Assembly: GCA_963920665.1 (NCBI GenBank)
Contig: OY987264.1
Coordinates: forward strand, 20,192,906-20,256,905
Direction: 5' to 3'
Length of the DNA: 64,000 nt
Source of the DNA: Straminergon stramineum
Taxonomy: Eukaryota > Streptophyta > Bryopsida > Hypnales > Calliergonaceae
The position numbers were made by a program, and so were the translations under genes. Below are positions 12,995-24,296 of this stretch, one piece after another. Every line of letters begins with the position of its first letter. Position 1 is the stretch's first letter. The notes below the pieces were generated by a model. It saw nothing but the letters and a program-made list of their open reading frames with translations, was not told where the DNA came from and made no database searches.

Positions 12995-13090
12995 ATACCA
13001 TGTACAATACACCTTATGTCATACACAATGCACCATATACAATACACCAAAAGCCATACACAATACATCATATACCAAGCATACACATAA
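12995..13090 (+). repeat. Short tandem repeat of ACACAATACACCATA type
   Basis: About four degenerate units containing CATACACAATACACC or CATATACAATACACC follow one another. It lies inside the CACTA element. Confidence 0.7.
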
Positions 13091-13194
13091 GATGGCTTTC
13101 TAAGCCAATTAAGTTAGTGTGTATCAAGGGGTGAATTGACAAGACTTTTATAGAAGTGGGGTAGTAGTAGGAAAGACAAACCATGTGGGATATG

Positions 13195-13372
13195 TAAAAA
13201 GTAGGAATTGTGTTATAAGTAAAATTTCAGACCTCGTTGAGGATTAGTAGATTAATTTTTTTCAAAAACACTTGCACTAATAAACTTTGAGAAATCAATT
13301 TCACTTTCATCTCCAAAAATCCGTTTTAGATTTTGTGTCTCAAATCAAAAGTTATAGACAAATTTGCTAAAG
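13195..13372 (+). repeat. Single diverged arm of the 1178-1630 foldback
   Basis: Blocks such as TAGGAATTGTG, CAGACCTCGTT, AATTTTTTTCAAAAA and CATCTCCAAAAATCC follow the same order as in the 1178-1382 arm. No opposing arm is seen next to it. It lies inside the CACTA element. Confidence 0.6.
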
Positions 13373-15096
13373 AGATTAGAATGGATTAGAACATGATGAG
13401 TACTAGGGTCACCTATTCAATTTCTCTGAAATAAGGAAGTATGTAGTTGTCCTAGGTCTCCTCACTTCATGCAAGGAAAGTGTAATAATGGCTACACAAG
13501 ATGTTTGCAAATTGCATAATGAATCAAAGTGTTCAAGGTGCCTAAGTAGTAGTAGAGTAGGTGCATAGTAGTCCAAGGCTTATGAGTAGTCATTTGGTAG
13601 TCGTAGGAAGTCATTCTATAGTGGCACCGGAGTTGCGATGTTGTCATTTGTGTAAAGGAGAAATGGGACTCAACAACTATTGTTGACTCCATCTAAAGAC
13701 TTTAGTGTATGTTTGTTGGGACCCTAGTAATTCAAATGTGAATTTTATGAAGTATTCAAAAGTAGTATAATGACAATGGCATAAGTTTCTAGAAGTCATC
13801 ATTGGCATATCAATAGGAATTTAAACAAATCATAGAAATAGACCTTGAGGACAAAGACAATATATACCAACAAATGGAAAGGTTGGACACTGACTGAGCC
13901 ACTAATAATGCCTCATTTCAAAGAAAAAGATGTTGATTGACTACAACAACACATGTATGTGCTATTTTGGTTGCTTGGAATCTTTTGATTCAATCCACTA
14001 ACGAGATGGTTTGATTCCAAGGAGGTTATATATAAACAACATAGTCAGAAAGCATATTGCAAGGTCATCATTTTTTATATAATAATCGTATAGGAGTAGT
14101 TGCCCTGAAGATTCTCCCCCTAAGTTGTAGTGAGTCATTCAATAGTGATACCGCACAGGCACTGTAGTTGCGCCATCTAACCTTAGAGGACATTGAAGTA
14201 GCCATTTCAACATAGAATAGTTGTTTGCTTTTGGCATAAGTGCAAAATAAGCATTTCATGATACCAAAAAATCTTCTATTTGTAGAGCACTAATAGAAGA
14301 AAGGAAGCAGATATATGTTGTGTGCACTCTGATCTTTCTCTTGACCAACAAGGAGTACCTACTCCTACCAATGCAAGAAGAGTTCGACCCAAAAATCAAA
14401 TTCTTATAGACCCACATGGTGTGTTGAAGGAACAGTAGAGTGAGACCACATCGATGCCAAGTGACACACACTTGTATAGCCTAATGGCCTTTTTGCTACC
14501 CTAGCAATTGCATTGTAGTCATTGAAGAGTGTCTGAATTCCACGACAACAAACTACCCTACTTGTCCTTAAGTTGCTTAGAAAGTTACAGCCTGCCAAAA
14601 AACAAACACTATAGTTGTATTGCAGTCATGCAATAGTCACACTACAATCGCATTCGAATGCACCTTTGTAAATGTTGTCTCAGGTAGCCTTGTGCCCTAC
14701 CCGCACTTTTTGCAAAAAACACAAGGAGACCTCCTTCCAACCTGAAGTCATTCTAAAGTTGCGAAATAGTCATTGATAGTCGAAGTCAATGACAACCCAA
14801 TTGTTGTTAATGACTTTGGTGTCCATATAGGATACCCCACTTTCCTTGTAGTCTTGTTCAGATGCCATTTCGAACGAATGTCTCCAATTCATATCACACT
14901 TCATCATGAATTCATCCACCGGTCATGATCAATGACTTTAGAATGACTTGAACATTGTGGATGCGAGACTTTGGTGCAATTATGGAATTTGTAGTCATTT
15001 TCCAATGAAGCCAGACACACAATCATTTGTTTGCAGTCATTTATAGACACTTAGTCATTTGTTTGTAGTCATTTATACCCCTATTTTCTTGTAGTG

Positions 15097-15375
15097 TCCT
15101 TACAACAATCTTCTCTCTATTTCATGTCCCTTATTTATTTCAACGGTCTTTTCATCTATGAATATTCCTTTCTCATGCTCTTGTCCCTTTTCTTTTAAAT
15201 AGTTCTTTCTCGTGTCCATGTCCCTTTTCTCCTAAACAATTGTTTCTCATGCATGTGTTCATTTCCCCCACCTACAACAGTTTGGTATCCCTTCTTCCCT
15301 TCAACAGTCTTTTCTCTTGTCCATGCCCTTTCTTTCTGACAACAATTTTTTTTCTTGTCCATGTCCCATGGACAC
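15097..15375 (+). repeat. Pyrimidine-rich degenerate tandem repeat, right part
   Basis: Recurring words include CTTGTCC, CATGTCCC, CAACAGTC and TTTTCTC at about 30-40 bp spacing. This continues the block at 11860-12001 that the CACTA element split. Confidence 0.65.
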
Positions 15376-16920
15376 ACTTTTCATGGCCTTTCAACTTCCT
15401 CACTAATTAATTTAGGGGGTGAATATGTTAGCCTCTACTAATAACAAATGTATATGGATGATAATTTAGTGGGTTTTTTTTCTTGGACCCTAACCTTGCT
15501 TGACTAGCATGGGTGACAATGAGTGGATAGTAATTAAACACTTTCTTGGGGTTGTATAAAGAATAGACTTTTGTTTGAATTTCTATAGAAAAATATGAAC
15601 AATGTATTTTTTGAAAAAAAAAATTCATTCATACAATAGACCATAGATGAGGTCTACTTTTCTATTGGATGCCTTTAGCTAGCCATTTTCGAATTAAAAA
15701 AACTTTCTTTCCTTCTACCTACAAAATATCCTAGTTTTTTGGCACAATTGATTGCAAATAACTTCAAATTTAAAGTTTTTTATCCCTTGTTGGGCAATTC
15801 TTTTTACATAAACAATGTTTGGCAAATTCATTCACTATAACCTTAATATTGTACCATCAAATATTGATTAGACTTTGTATAGTTGTGCAATTAAAGATAA
15901 ATATTTCTTCTATTTTGCTATTACATCCATTCTTGGTGAATTAGAAGCTAGATTAATCCAAAATTCTAATGTTTGTAAGATTAATTCTATTTAAGATGTT
16001 GTAGCGACTCTCTTAAATTGTATAATGGTACAAAAATTTTGAATGTATTAATACAAAACAAGAGTTCTTCAGTTGCAAATATCCACCTCCTACTAACCAA
16101 GTATATAGGATTTAAATCATCAATCTCATTAGTTTATTTTTTTGGTGAATTAGAAAAAACAATGATACTTTCTTTAATGCTAAAAGTAATTCAAAACCAA
16201 TTCAAGTCATTTTGAAAATTTTAAACTACATTTGTTTGTTTAAATTTCTAAAAAATGAAACATTTCTTTTCCAACAATATTAAGCATGTTACTAATTGAA
16301 ATTGGACTAAATTCATTACCAAAATATCATTGATTCTAATGCACTTCAAAACCATACTAAAAATCTTTCACCATAACTCCAACTATGAAGTTCAAGTGCA
16401 TGTCAAATTTACACTTCTGAATTACACTTTTCACTTGTAATTCAAATCACGTCCTTTTATATTGAAGTTCAATGTTTTGCATTATTGAAGTAAATTGGAA
16501 GTATGTGATTTAACCCTTAAATGCCCAATCAACTATTTTATGGTGATTTTGTGTTCTTAAGCATCCTCTTTTAGCAAAGTTTTCATTTTGCTAGTTTCTT
16601 TAATGTAAACTATATTTCTATTTAGAACAAAAATTACTGTGAAAAGTATTTTTCTTAAAAAATGAAAAATATATATTCTATATTTTTTTAGTATAAGAGA
16701 AATTTTCTTAAGGAAAATTTTCTGTTTTAATCATCAAATGTTCTACCTTTTTCACAAGTCAATTGTACTACACTACTACTAGCCAATCAAAGAAATTTCA
16801 ATTGTTCAAAAAAATTATAAGATTGATGAATTTTGAATTTAAATCTCCAAAATTAATTTGAGTAAATCTTTAAATGTTTTTTAGATTTGACTATAGAAAA
16901 ATGATTTTAAATCTTAATAC
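15376..16920. other. AT-rich intergenic DNA, no gene seen
   Basis: Short open frames are present but carry no recognisable motif. No terminal repeat or structured element was recognised. Confidence 0.4.
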
Positions 16921-17491
16921 TTAGCCTCTAAGCACTTTAACATTCACTTTCTAGACGACTAACAAAATAAAACTCAAGTTTCATCCTCATTATTGCTTAA
17001 TAGATGAAAGAGATACTTTATCAAGTTCTAGTCCTATCTAAATGGTTAGATTTGGTGTTACTAGAGTACATATTTTTCTAAAATTATAAATGTGCAAGTA
17101 TATCAAGTGATAGACCAAGCCAAAATTGCATTGACTTTAGTTCTAAACTTAGTTTGCAAAAATGAGGTCATAGATTTAAAGAACACAAAAATTTCAAAAA
17201 AACACTATGTCATGAGAAACTCATTTCAAATCCATTTGAACAAATTTTACTCAAAAATTGATAATATATTGTAATCTATTTTAGAAGGAATTTTGAATTC
17301 GTTTTTCAAAATCTATAAAAAAAAATGTTGGTGATAGCATTGGTGAATATAATTGTATAGATGGAATCTAAAATCATAGTCTACAATTTTTATTTGTATA
17401 CTAATTCCAAAATATTCTTCCAAATAGCACTTTAAAATGTTTCTTCTCAAATTGACAATTCTAGTGAAGACTCTAAACGCTTAGGGGTTAA
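16921..17491 (-). repeat. Dispersed TIR repeat family B, copy 1
   Basis: One end is TTAGCCTCTAAG, the other CGCTTAGGGGTTAA, so the ends are short inverted repeats. The reverse complement aligns almost throughout with 54335-54890. Shared blocks include ATACAAATAAAA, TTAGATTCCATC, CACCAATGCTATCACCAA and ATATGTACTCTAGTAACACC. It is non-coding. Confidence 0.75.
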
Positions 17492-19256
17492 CATCTATTT
17501 TTATCATACCAACGGAAAAAAAGTTAAACTTGTATTTTAAAATGTATTTTTATTTTCTCCAAAAAACTAAGTCTTGAAGGGATAAATAGCTCTTTAGTTT
17601 ATCTTAGTAGAATGGTGGAGAAATTAGATATGCCTATACTTAAAGACTAAATATATTTAGGACCCTCTTGTTATTTTTCAATTTTTATAATAAAAAGATT
17701 TATAGATGAGTGAATTAAATATTTGAATGATTTGTATACAAGAAAATAAGGACAATATTTTTGACCCTACTAAAAAATCTCGAAATGGCTTCCAAATCCA
17801 TACTCTTAAAATAATGTTGTTGAATTTTATAATTTGTTTTACAACTGTGTTAGTTTTCTACAAATTGTGATTAGGATAGATCTTAATTGATGAGTGTCAA
17901 CATGTTCGAGATGTTGCAAGTATTTGAATTTGAAATAACAAATATTGATTAAATGTTGAGTGATTTCAAAAATTGGACCACCCAAAATGCAATTTTTTAA
18001 AATTATAGATTAATATTTATTCTATGATTTTCTATTGCTAGTTAACATTATCTTGAAAATACACCAAATAATAAATATTACTTTATTTATAGGTTTCTTC
18101 TCTTTGTTCTATTAGATGGTTTTTGTAAGCTATGTTGTATTAGTGGTGGTTTTGTAGTCAAAGAATGCCAATTTTGACATATTCTACAAGTACAATGATT
18201 TTTTCAATTTGTAGATCTATAATTTATCACATTTTAACGTAACTTTAGCATAGAGAGAGAGAGAGAGAGAGTGAGAGTAAAAGTTCTGAATATTCTTTAA
18301 TGTATAAATTTGAAAAAACCAATATCAAATTTTGTTTAAAATTAAATGAAGACTTTGTTGGCATTGACTATTTTACTATTTTGAAATTTTGAAAAAGAAT
18401 GATCATAATCAATTTCTATATTTTGCGAAATTGTTGATGGCATTTTCTACCTACTTTTGTACATTCTTTATGTAGTTCTCACATTCTTTTGTAAAGATGA
18501 TATGTGACCCTAAATACTCCATTGTACCTCAAAATGCTTTGATTATTATTCTTCAACAATTTCAAGGACTAATAGGGCAACCCAAATTTGGATTTGAGAA
18601 TATTTTTTAAAGGTATCATCAAGCTTGTACAAATGACTAATCAACAATGAGCTTATGCTAACCTCAATATAGCATGCAACCTCAAAGCTATTGTGTTAAA
18701 AAAACTACAAACTTTACCATGGAAAGTCTACACAATCAAATTTTGATTCAAAATACAAAATTGATCTTGATAAATGCATCTATAGAGACAAAGAAAAATC
18801 AACAAAACCAAACAAAAATTGGACAAAGTTGAGTAATGGAGATGTCCACAACGATTCACATATTTATTTTGAAGATGGGTGCAATTATTTAATCTTGTGC
18901 ATCATGGAAACATACATAATTTGTTAAGGTTGAAGTTTCAATTTTTAGAATATTATATAATTAAAAAAAAAATTAACTTAATGTTTGTTATTTTATTGAT
19001 TTTTTAGAATATTTACAAAATTTTCCTCCTAAATCAATTTGGTTGTTTGATTGTTAAAATAGACAAAGATAGATTAGACCAATTATATGCCAACATAAAT
19101 TATTATCGCTAAAATAAAACAACAAGAATAATTGTAATGTTTTAAAACATCACTTGTAGCACAAATGCCTAATCTTTTGAAAACATTAATTTACACTATA
19201 GATGATTGAAATACCTAGTTTACTTAAATTGTTAGATTCACAAGATACACAATACA
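17492..19256. other. AT-rich intergenic DNA downstream of the 19.3-22.0 kb gene
   Basis: No gene was seen. It includes the 3' flank of the minus-strand gene and one AG microsatellite. Confidence 0.4.
18252..18271 (+). repeat. AG dinucleotide microsatellite, 10 units
   Basis: Uninterrupted alternating A and G over 20 bp, followed by GTGAGAG. Confidence 0.95.
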
Positions 19257-22017
19257 CTAAAAATTTATGAATGGTGGAGTTGGGGCTGGAGCATGTGGAA
19301 TCAATGAATTCATGGACATTTCTCTTTTGAGTTGTGTCATCCTATTCATGGAAAAACATATTAGATGTTAGCTAGTATCGAAAAGCTATATAAAGTGTAT
19401 TTCCAAAACTTGTTTTTTATGAAAAAAACAAACTTTCATAGTTAATAGAGTAGTTGATTTTATGTATTAGAATGTTTTTATTATGCTTTTACTTTTAACT
19501 ACATGATTGTATATTAATACACGCATTATGAAATACAATAAATTCCAAATTCAATCATAAATTTAGGCATATCAATAATAAGATGTATAAAAAATTGGAA
19601 TACAACTTGTGTTTAAATGATAAATATTATAGTTTGTTACATATTTTTTGAATTTCAATGGAAATCATAAATGTAAAGATATTCAATGCCTTGAAGAAAT
19701 TAGTGATGATATAGTAGGTTGTGAATAACCACCAAATTTTTGAGGTATGGGAAACCTAATTATAACAATAAGTATAAAGAAATTAAGTATTTAAATATAA
19801 CTTGGATGAATAATATTAAAAAAATTATTATATGTTTTTTAAATTTATATAATATTTAATGGATAATTAAATTCATATTTTAATATTTATTATTATACTT
19901 AGAAATTAAAAAACCTTATCTATATTATATTTCTTAATAATCCTATATATATTTGAAAAACTAAATTATTTCTATTGAATTAATAAAACTAATGTAAAAG
20001 TTTGAAAATATCATTGTTTTATAATAAATAATAGTAGTAACTTACTTAATATTGTCATTACAACTTTTATTGCAATTTTGACTTTCGCAGGTACTTCCAG
20101 ATTTTGGACTAACATATTCAAAATCATTACAACTAGTTGTGGGACTACCACCGTAGCTAACTTGAGTACCTTTCCCTATTTTAATGTTTAATTTTACTCC
20201 ACTTCCTGGCATACTCAACTATACATCAAATATTATCTTTGGCTTTAAGAAAGATTTTTTAAATTTCAAACAATGAGAAATTTAATCAAATTGAATTTTG
20301 CTACCAATTTTTATATATGATTTTATTATTATATATAAAATAATATTTATTTGAATCTTAAATTTTGATCACTATATAATAAAATTTTACTAATTATATA
20401 TTAATGTGATAAGATTCATAAACACAAATTGCACTAGTTTGAATACACAAGAAAATATTGGAAAATTCTATTTAATAATCCAAATTTGATAAATTTTTAC
20501 TTGTACAACATTAGAACCATTGGAAACAATTGAATTATTAGAAACTTCGGAATTGTATTGATCTTGAAGACTTGGGCTTCTAGAAATTTATCAAAATAGA
20601 AAAAATAATTTAATATTACATGATTTTTTATTTGCATAATTATAATAGGCATGTTAAATAATGAATGAAAAATATACATCTATTAAACTTTATTCAATAA
20701 ATCTTTATAATTTCAACAAAAATTAAGAAAAATTAAACTCTAAAACTAATTCAATTGATTTAATGGAAACCATTACAACAAACGCACATGGGTGACTTGG
20801 GTGATGTTGGTGATTTTATGTCTCCTCTGAAAGAAAAACATTGAAGTTGAAATGCTTTAATATTTTGGATTGTTTTAGAACAAAATAAATATGATAATCA
20901 TGATTTGCAATTTGTGTTATTATTTGATTCAACATATTTAATCAAAAACATATGCATTATTATTTTTGAATTGTAACAAGCATATTAATGACTTGTAATA
21001 ATGACAAATACTCAAACCTATTACGACGAGGAGGTGAACATTCTCGACCACCACCTTTAAGCAACATTGCCGGATAAGATTTTGAATTTCCAATTACTTC
21101 TGCTAAAGTATCACCCACTAGTGAAATTTTTAAATTGTCTGCTGGAGAATGAATTTTATAACTAAGTTTTTCTTTCATAACATCAATTATTGCATTTGAT
21201 TTCCTATCTGCTGAAGTATTAAAACAAGGATGTGTATTAATTTTATTCTTTGGAGTTGAATGTATTACGATAGAAACAGGACCACGGTCCTTTCCTGTTG
21301 TTAAAGTAACTTTAGGTTTATTATTATTTCTTGGTGAATTAGGTGGATGTGACAATGAGATGGTAAAATCTTTTCCACTCGATTGTTTAACACATATAGT
21401 ATTAGTTGATGTTTTTTCATGTTTTATGGTTACATTTGATGGACTTGGAGGTGTTTGTCCTCTTGGACATTTTATTATAGCTTCTGAGTTATTTTGCCAA
21501 CATGTCATTGTTACTATGATGAAGAATTAAATAACACTCAAAATATTCAATAGACATTATTTGACATATGCACATTTGTTTGGGAAATTGAAAAGCTAAT
21601 CAATGAGTGTAAGATAACAAATCTGCCAGCTCTTTAAAAATTTTAAACTTCAAATTGGTTTTGCTTTCACAATTCATTTTTTAGAATTTTTTTCACAATC
21701 ATGTGCTAAATTCAAAAACTATTTCAACCTCTATCATAAAAAAGATGTGTATTGGGTCCTATTATGATTTTTTGCATATGAATGTCATTTGCCACCGTTT
21801 TGTTTTCTTGTGGTAGAGTCTTTGAACATTTATCAAAACAATGAAAATCATATTCCCTATGTTTACTATTACAAGATTTTGCAGGGTGAGTAAAACGTGT
21901 AGGTTGAGTAAAACCAATAGATCTTGACATATTTAATGTTGAATGTCTATTGCCAAAGTCTATAACATTACTTCCTTGTTTTGAAACTTTTATGAGTCCT
22001 ATTTCAATACATGTCAC
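19257..22017 (-). CDS. Unrecognised Ser/Pro/Asn-rich protein gene, multi-exon
   Basis: Several minus-strand exons read as one gene of roughly 400 residues. Exon 1 (22017-21729) starts MTCIEIGLIK and ends in phase 1 at GATAGAG|GTTGAA. Exon 2 (21513-21018) joins in frame after CATAG and is rich in Ser, Pro, Thr and Lys; it ends in phase 2 at AATAG|GTTTGA. Further exons are visible near 20826-20760 (coding SPTSPKSP), 20573-20490, 20214-20080 (MPGSGVKLNIKIGKG), about 19740-19685, and a last exon ending in TAG at 19257 (APAPTPPFINF). Downstream borders are approximate and not all phases could be proved. No domain, signal peptide or membrane segment was recognised. The product looks largely disordered. 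Being a decayed gene is possible, but long open exons with phase-matched joins argue for a real one. Confidence 0.5.
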
Positions 22018-22194
22018 AAGTATGATCTAATTAAACTTTTTAGGTCAAACATCAATGTTTACACAATCATCAATGTTTCATGTTTATAATTATGAGAACC
22101 AATTTTAGAATTCAAAGCATAGAATTTTAACAAAATTGAAAATGCTTGATTTATGAATGCAAATTGTTCAAATTTTTTTAATGAAATTCAAAGG

Positions 22195-24296
22195 AATCTT
22201 AGGAGCGGAGGAGCCTTGTGAAGGTGCCCTTCGGAATGCTTATCCCGGACACAAGAGAGCGGGAAAGGATAACGAGTAGGTGCCACGTTTGATTATTTTA
22301 AATTTACAGCGAATCGTTAGAAGCCACTCATGCAAAGGGGTGGTGCCCATGTGGCCACCCCCAGTTCCCTACCCGTTACGCGCGGCTTCCGGATGTCATG
22401 GGATAGTGCCCTCACCTACTTACTAACCTGAACGAATGAAATTCGGAAATGGAGGACGGATGAAAAAAGTGTATGACCGAAGGACGAACGAGGAATTGGA
22501 CGACGAAACAAGGACGAGAAATGTCGCGGTGGATAGGGGCAGGCCTAATTCACACTGGCAGTTACTATTAGCAACTTACCGGTGCATTGGATGGCGGGAA
22601 ATGGTGGGGAGCTTGCATCTTTCCCGCGCCTGTGTTCATCCTTTTCCGTCGTGATTTTGGATGGTTTCCTCGGTGGGACGGACGATATTCGTTTTATATT
22701 GGATGATAAATCGGCGGCACGAGCTTTGGGAAAGAACCCTAGGTTTCTAGCTAGCATTGGGGTTTGCTCCTGCCCGTGCAGCGAGCGGTTGCGCAAGAGC
22801 ACACTAGGGTTAATCGCAGCGTGCGACTGGGAGTTTAGATCGGGCGGGGAGATCTATGGATGCTCACGGCTGATGCTCAGCTACTCGGCCTCGTTTTCCT
22901 CGTGCGATTCGGTGCAGTGACGGAGCCGGTGCGATCTCCGGTGTGGGGAGGGTTTGTGGCGGTTGTTATTATTTGCGGTGGGGATGATCGGCGTTGTTGC
23001 AGAACCCGATGGGAGCGGCGTGTGTTGGGAGTCTGAGTAGGAGAGTGTTGGCGAGCGTTCCGTGCATGGCCTGGAGAAGTGTTGGAGGGTCGAGATTTGT
23101 ATACCTTTGGTTTTGGAGGATTTAGGAAGCGTAGACGAGCGTGGCTGCGGGACCTTGTTGTGCGCAGGACGATTGGAATTGCAGTCTGCCTGTGTTTATT
23201 GCGGGGTTTGGATACCCCTGGATGGTGAATAGGCTCCGGGTTGCTGCCCAGTCTATACGTCTTGCTTGGGACAATGACCGCCATGCGTTTGTATAGGCTG
23301 TGCGGGTGTGGCAGCACTGGGAACCTGCACTATGTCAAGGGCGTGTCTATGTTCGGTCGCAGAGAGAATTGTAGTTTGGAGAGCGACGGACTCAATCATA
23401 AGGTGGATTTTTTCTCTCGTCAGCAGGAAGCGATATCTTAAATTTAGGGAGCCATTTTATTGAAAATCTATGCTGGATTGAAGTATTAGAACGAAATTTA
23501 CTCTGTTGGATCGTCGAGACCTTGTTTTGAATTTTGTTCTTAAAGACAACTGCACTGCGACGAAGTACGTCGCATTCCCATCGCGCACGGTCAGCCTGGC
23601 TCGTCTCTAGTAGCTGGTAATCAAGAGGTGAGGCTTCCGTCGTGACATGCATTACTGTAGAAATGGGTGTCCATGACCTTTTTTTTCTGAAACAACTGGG
23701 AATGTTCTGTCGTTTATTTTAACGCTGGTATCTTCCAAATTTTTTTCTCATTGACTAGTGGTTTCTTTCAACTAGTTTAAATGAGGTTTCGCGTAGCAGA
23801 GCTCCATATGTTTCTGTAGGTCCTTTTTGCTAAGAAATTGACTGGTTATCAACCTGTGAAGCAATTTCGAAGCATGGAATTTGATAGATTGTGGAAGGTT
23901 TTTGGTTTTGACTACTGAAGCAGGGATTGCATACTACTATTATTTGGATGAAAAGTTCTTTAGGGGTCTGCCTAGCTTTGGATTTCTGGTTTTGTTCTAA
24001 GCTCGGAACGAAGTTGTGGAGTTAAAACCTCTGGTATGCGGTGCTGTTTTAAATTTTTGCGACGTTTCAATGTCGCCGCTCTTATCAGTATTCTGATATA
24101 GCTACTTCAATTGGACATGCAGGTACTCGTGTAGGAAGTTTTTTTCGGTGACTAGGCCTGATCACGTTTTTGTCGTCCTATTCTTCAACGAGCTCCAGGG
24201 TCGGGAAATGTTCATACATGGTGTCGGAGGTTGTTAGCGGTATTATATGTTATCGCCTAGTACTTATTTTCTTGACTTGGGGTACTCCTGTGGAAG
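22195..24296 (+). promoter_or_regulatory. GC-richer upstream region and probable leader of the PHD gene
   Basis: At about 22200 the sequence turns abruptly from AT-rich to GC- and CpG-richer and stays so into the PHD gene. No convincing coding exon was found. Several frames here are short or lack splice partners. The stretch probably holds the core promoter and a long 5' leader. An acceptor-like GACATGCAG near 24122 may end a leader intron. The transcription start cannot be placed from sequence. Confidence 0.5.

Larger units (their letters stand above)
12002..15096. mobile_element. Non-autonomous CACTA (En/Spm-type) element, 3.1 kb
   Basis: The left end is CACTACAAGAAATTGGGG and the right end is CCCCTATTTTCTTGTAGTG. 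These are imperfect inverted repeats of about 35 bp with the canonical CACTA...TAGTG ends. A 3-bp target duplication TCC flanks it (11999-12001 and 15097-15099). The body is packed with AGTCATT/AATGACT words, for example near 12095, 12345-12375, 12951, 13589, 14513, 14748, 14771 and 15000-15075. This matches the subterminal binding-site repeats of CACTA elements, but here they spread through the interior. No transposase frame was recognised. It contains fragments of other repeats (12487-12690, 13195-13372). Confidence 0.9.

Noticed and set aside
22877..23317. 146-codon basic, Pro-rich minus-strand frame
   Set aside because: It lies in CpG-rich leader DNA where stop codons are rare, has no recognisable domain and no splice-linked neighbours.
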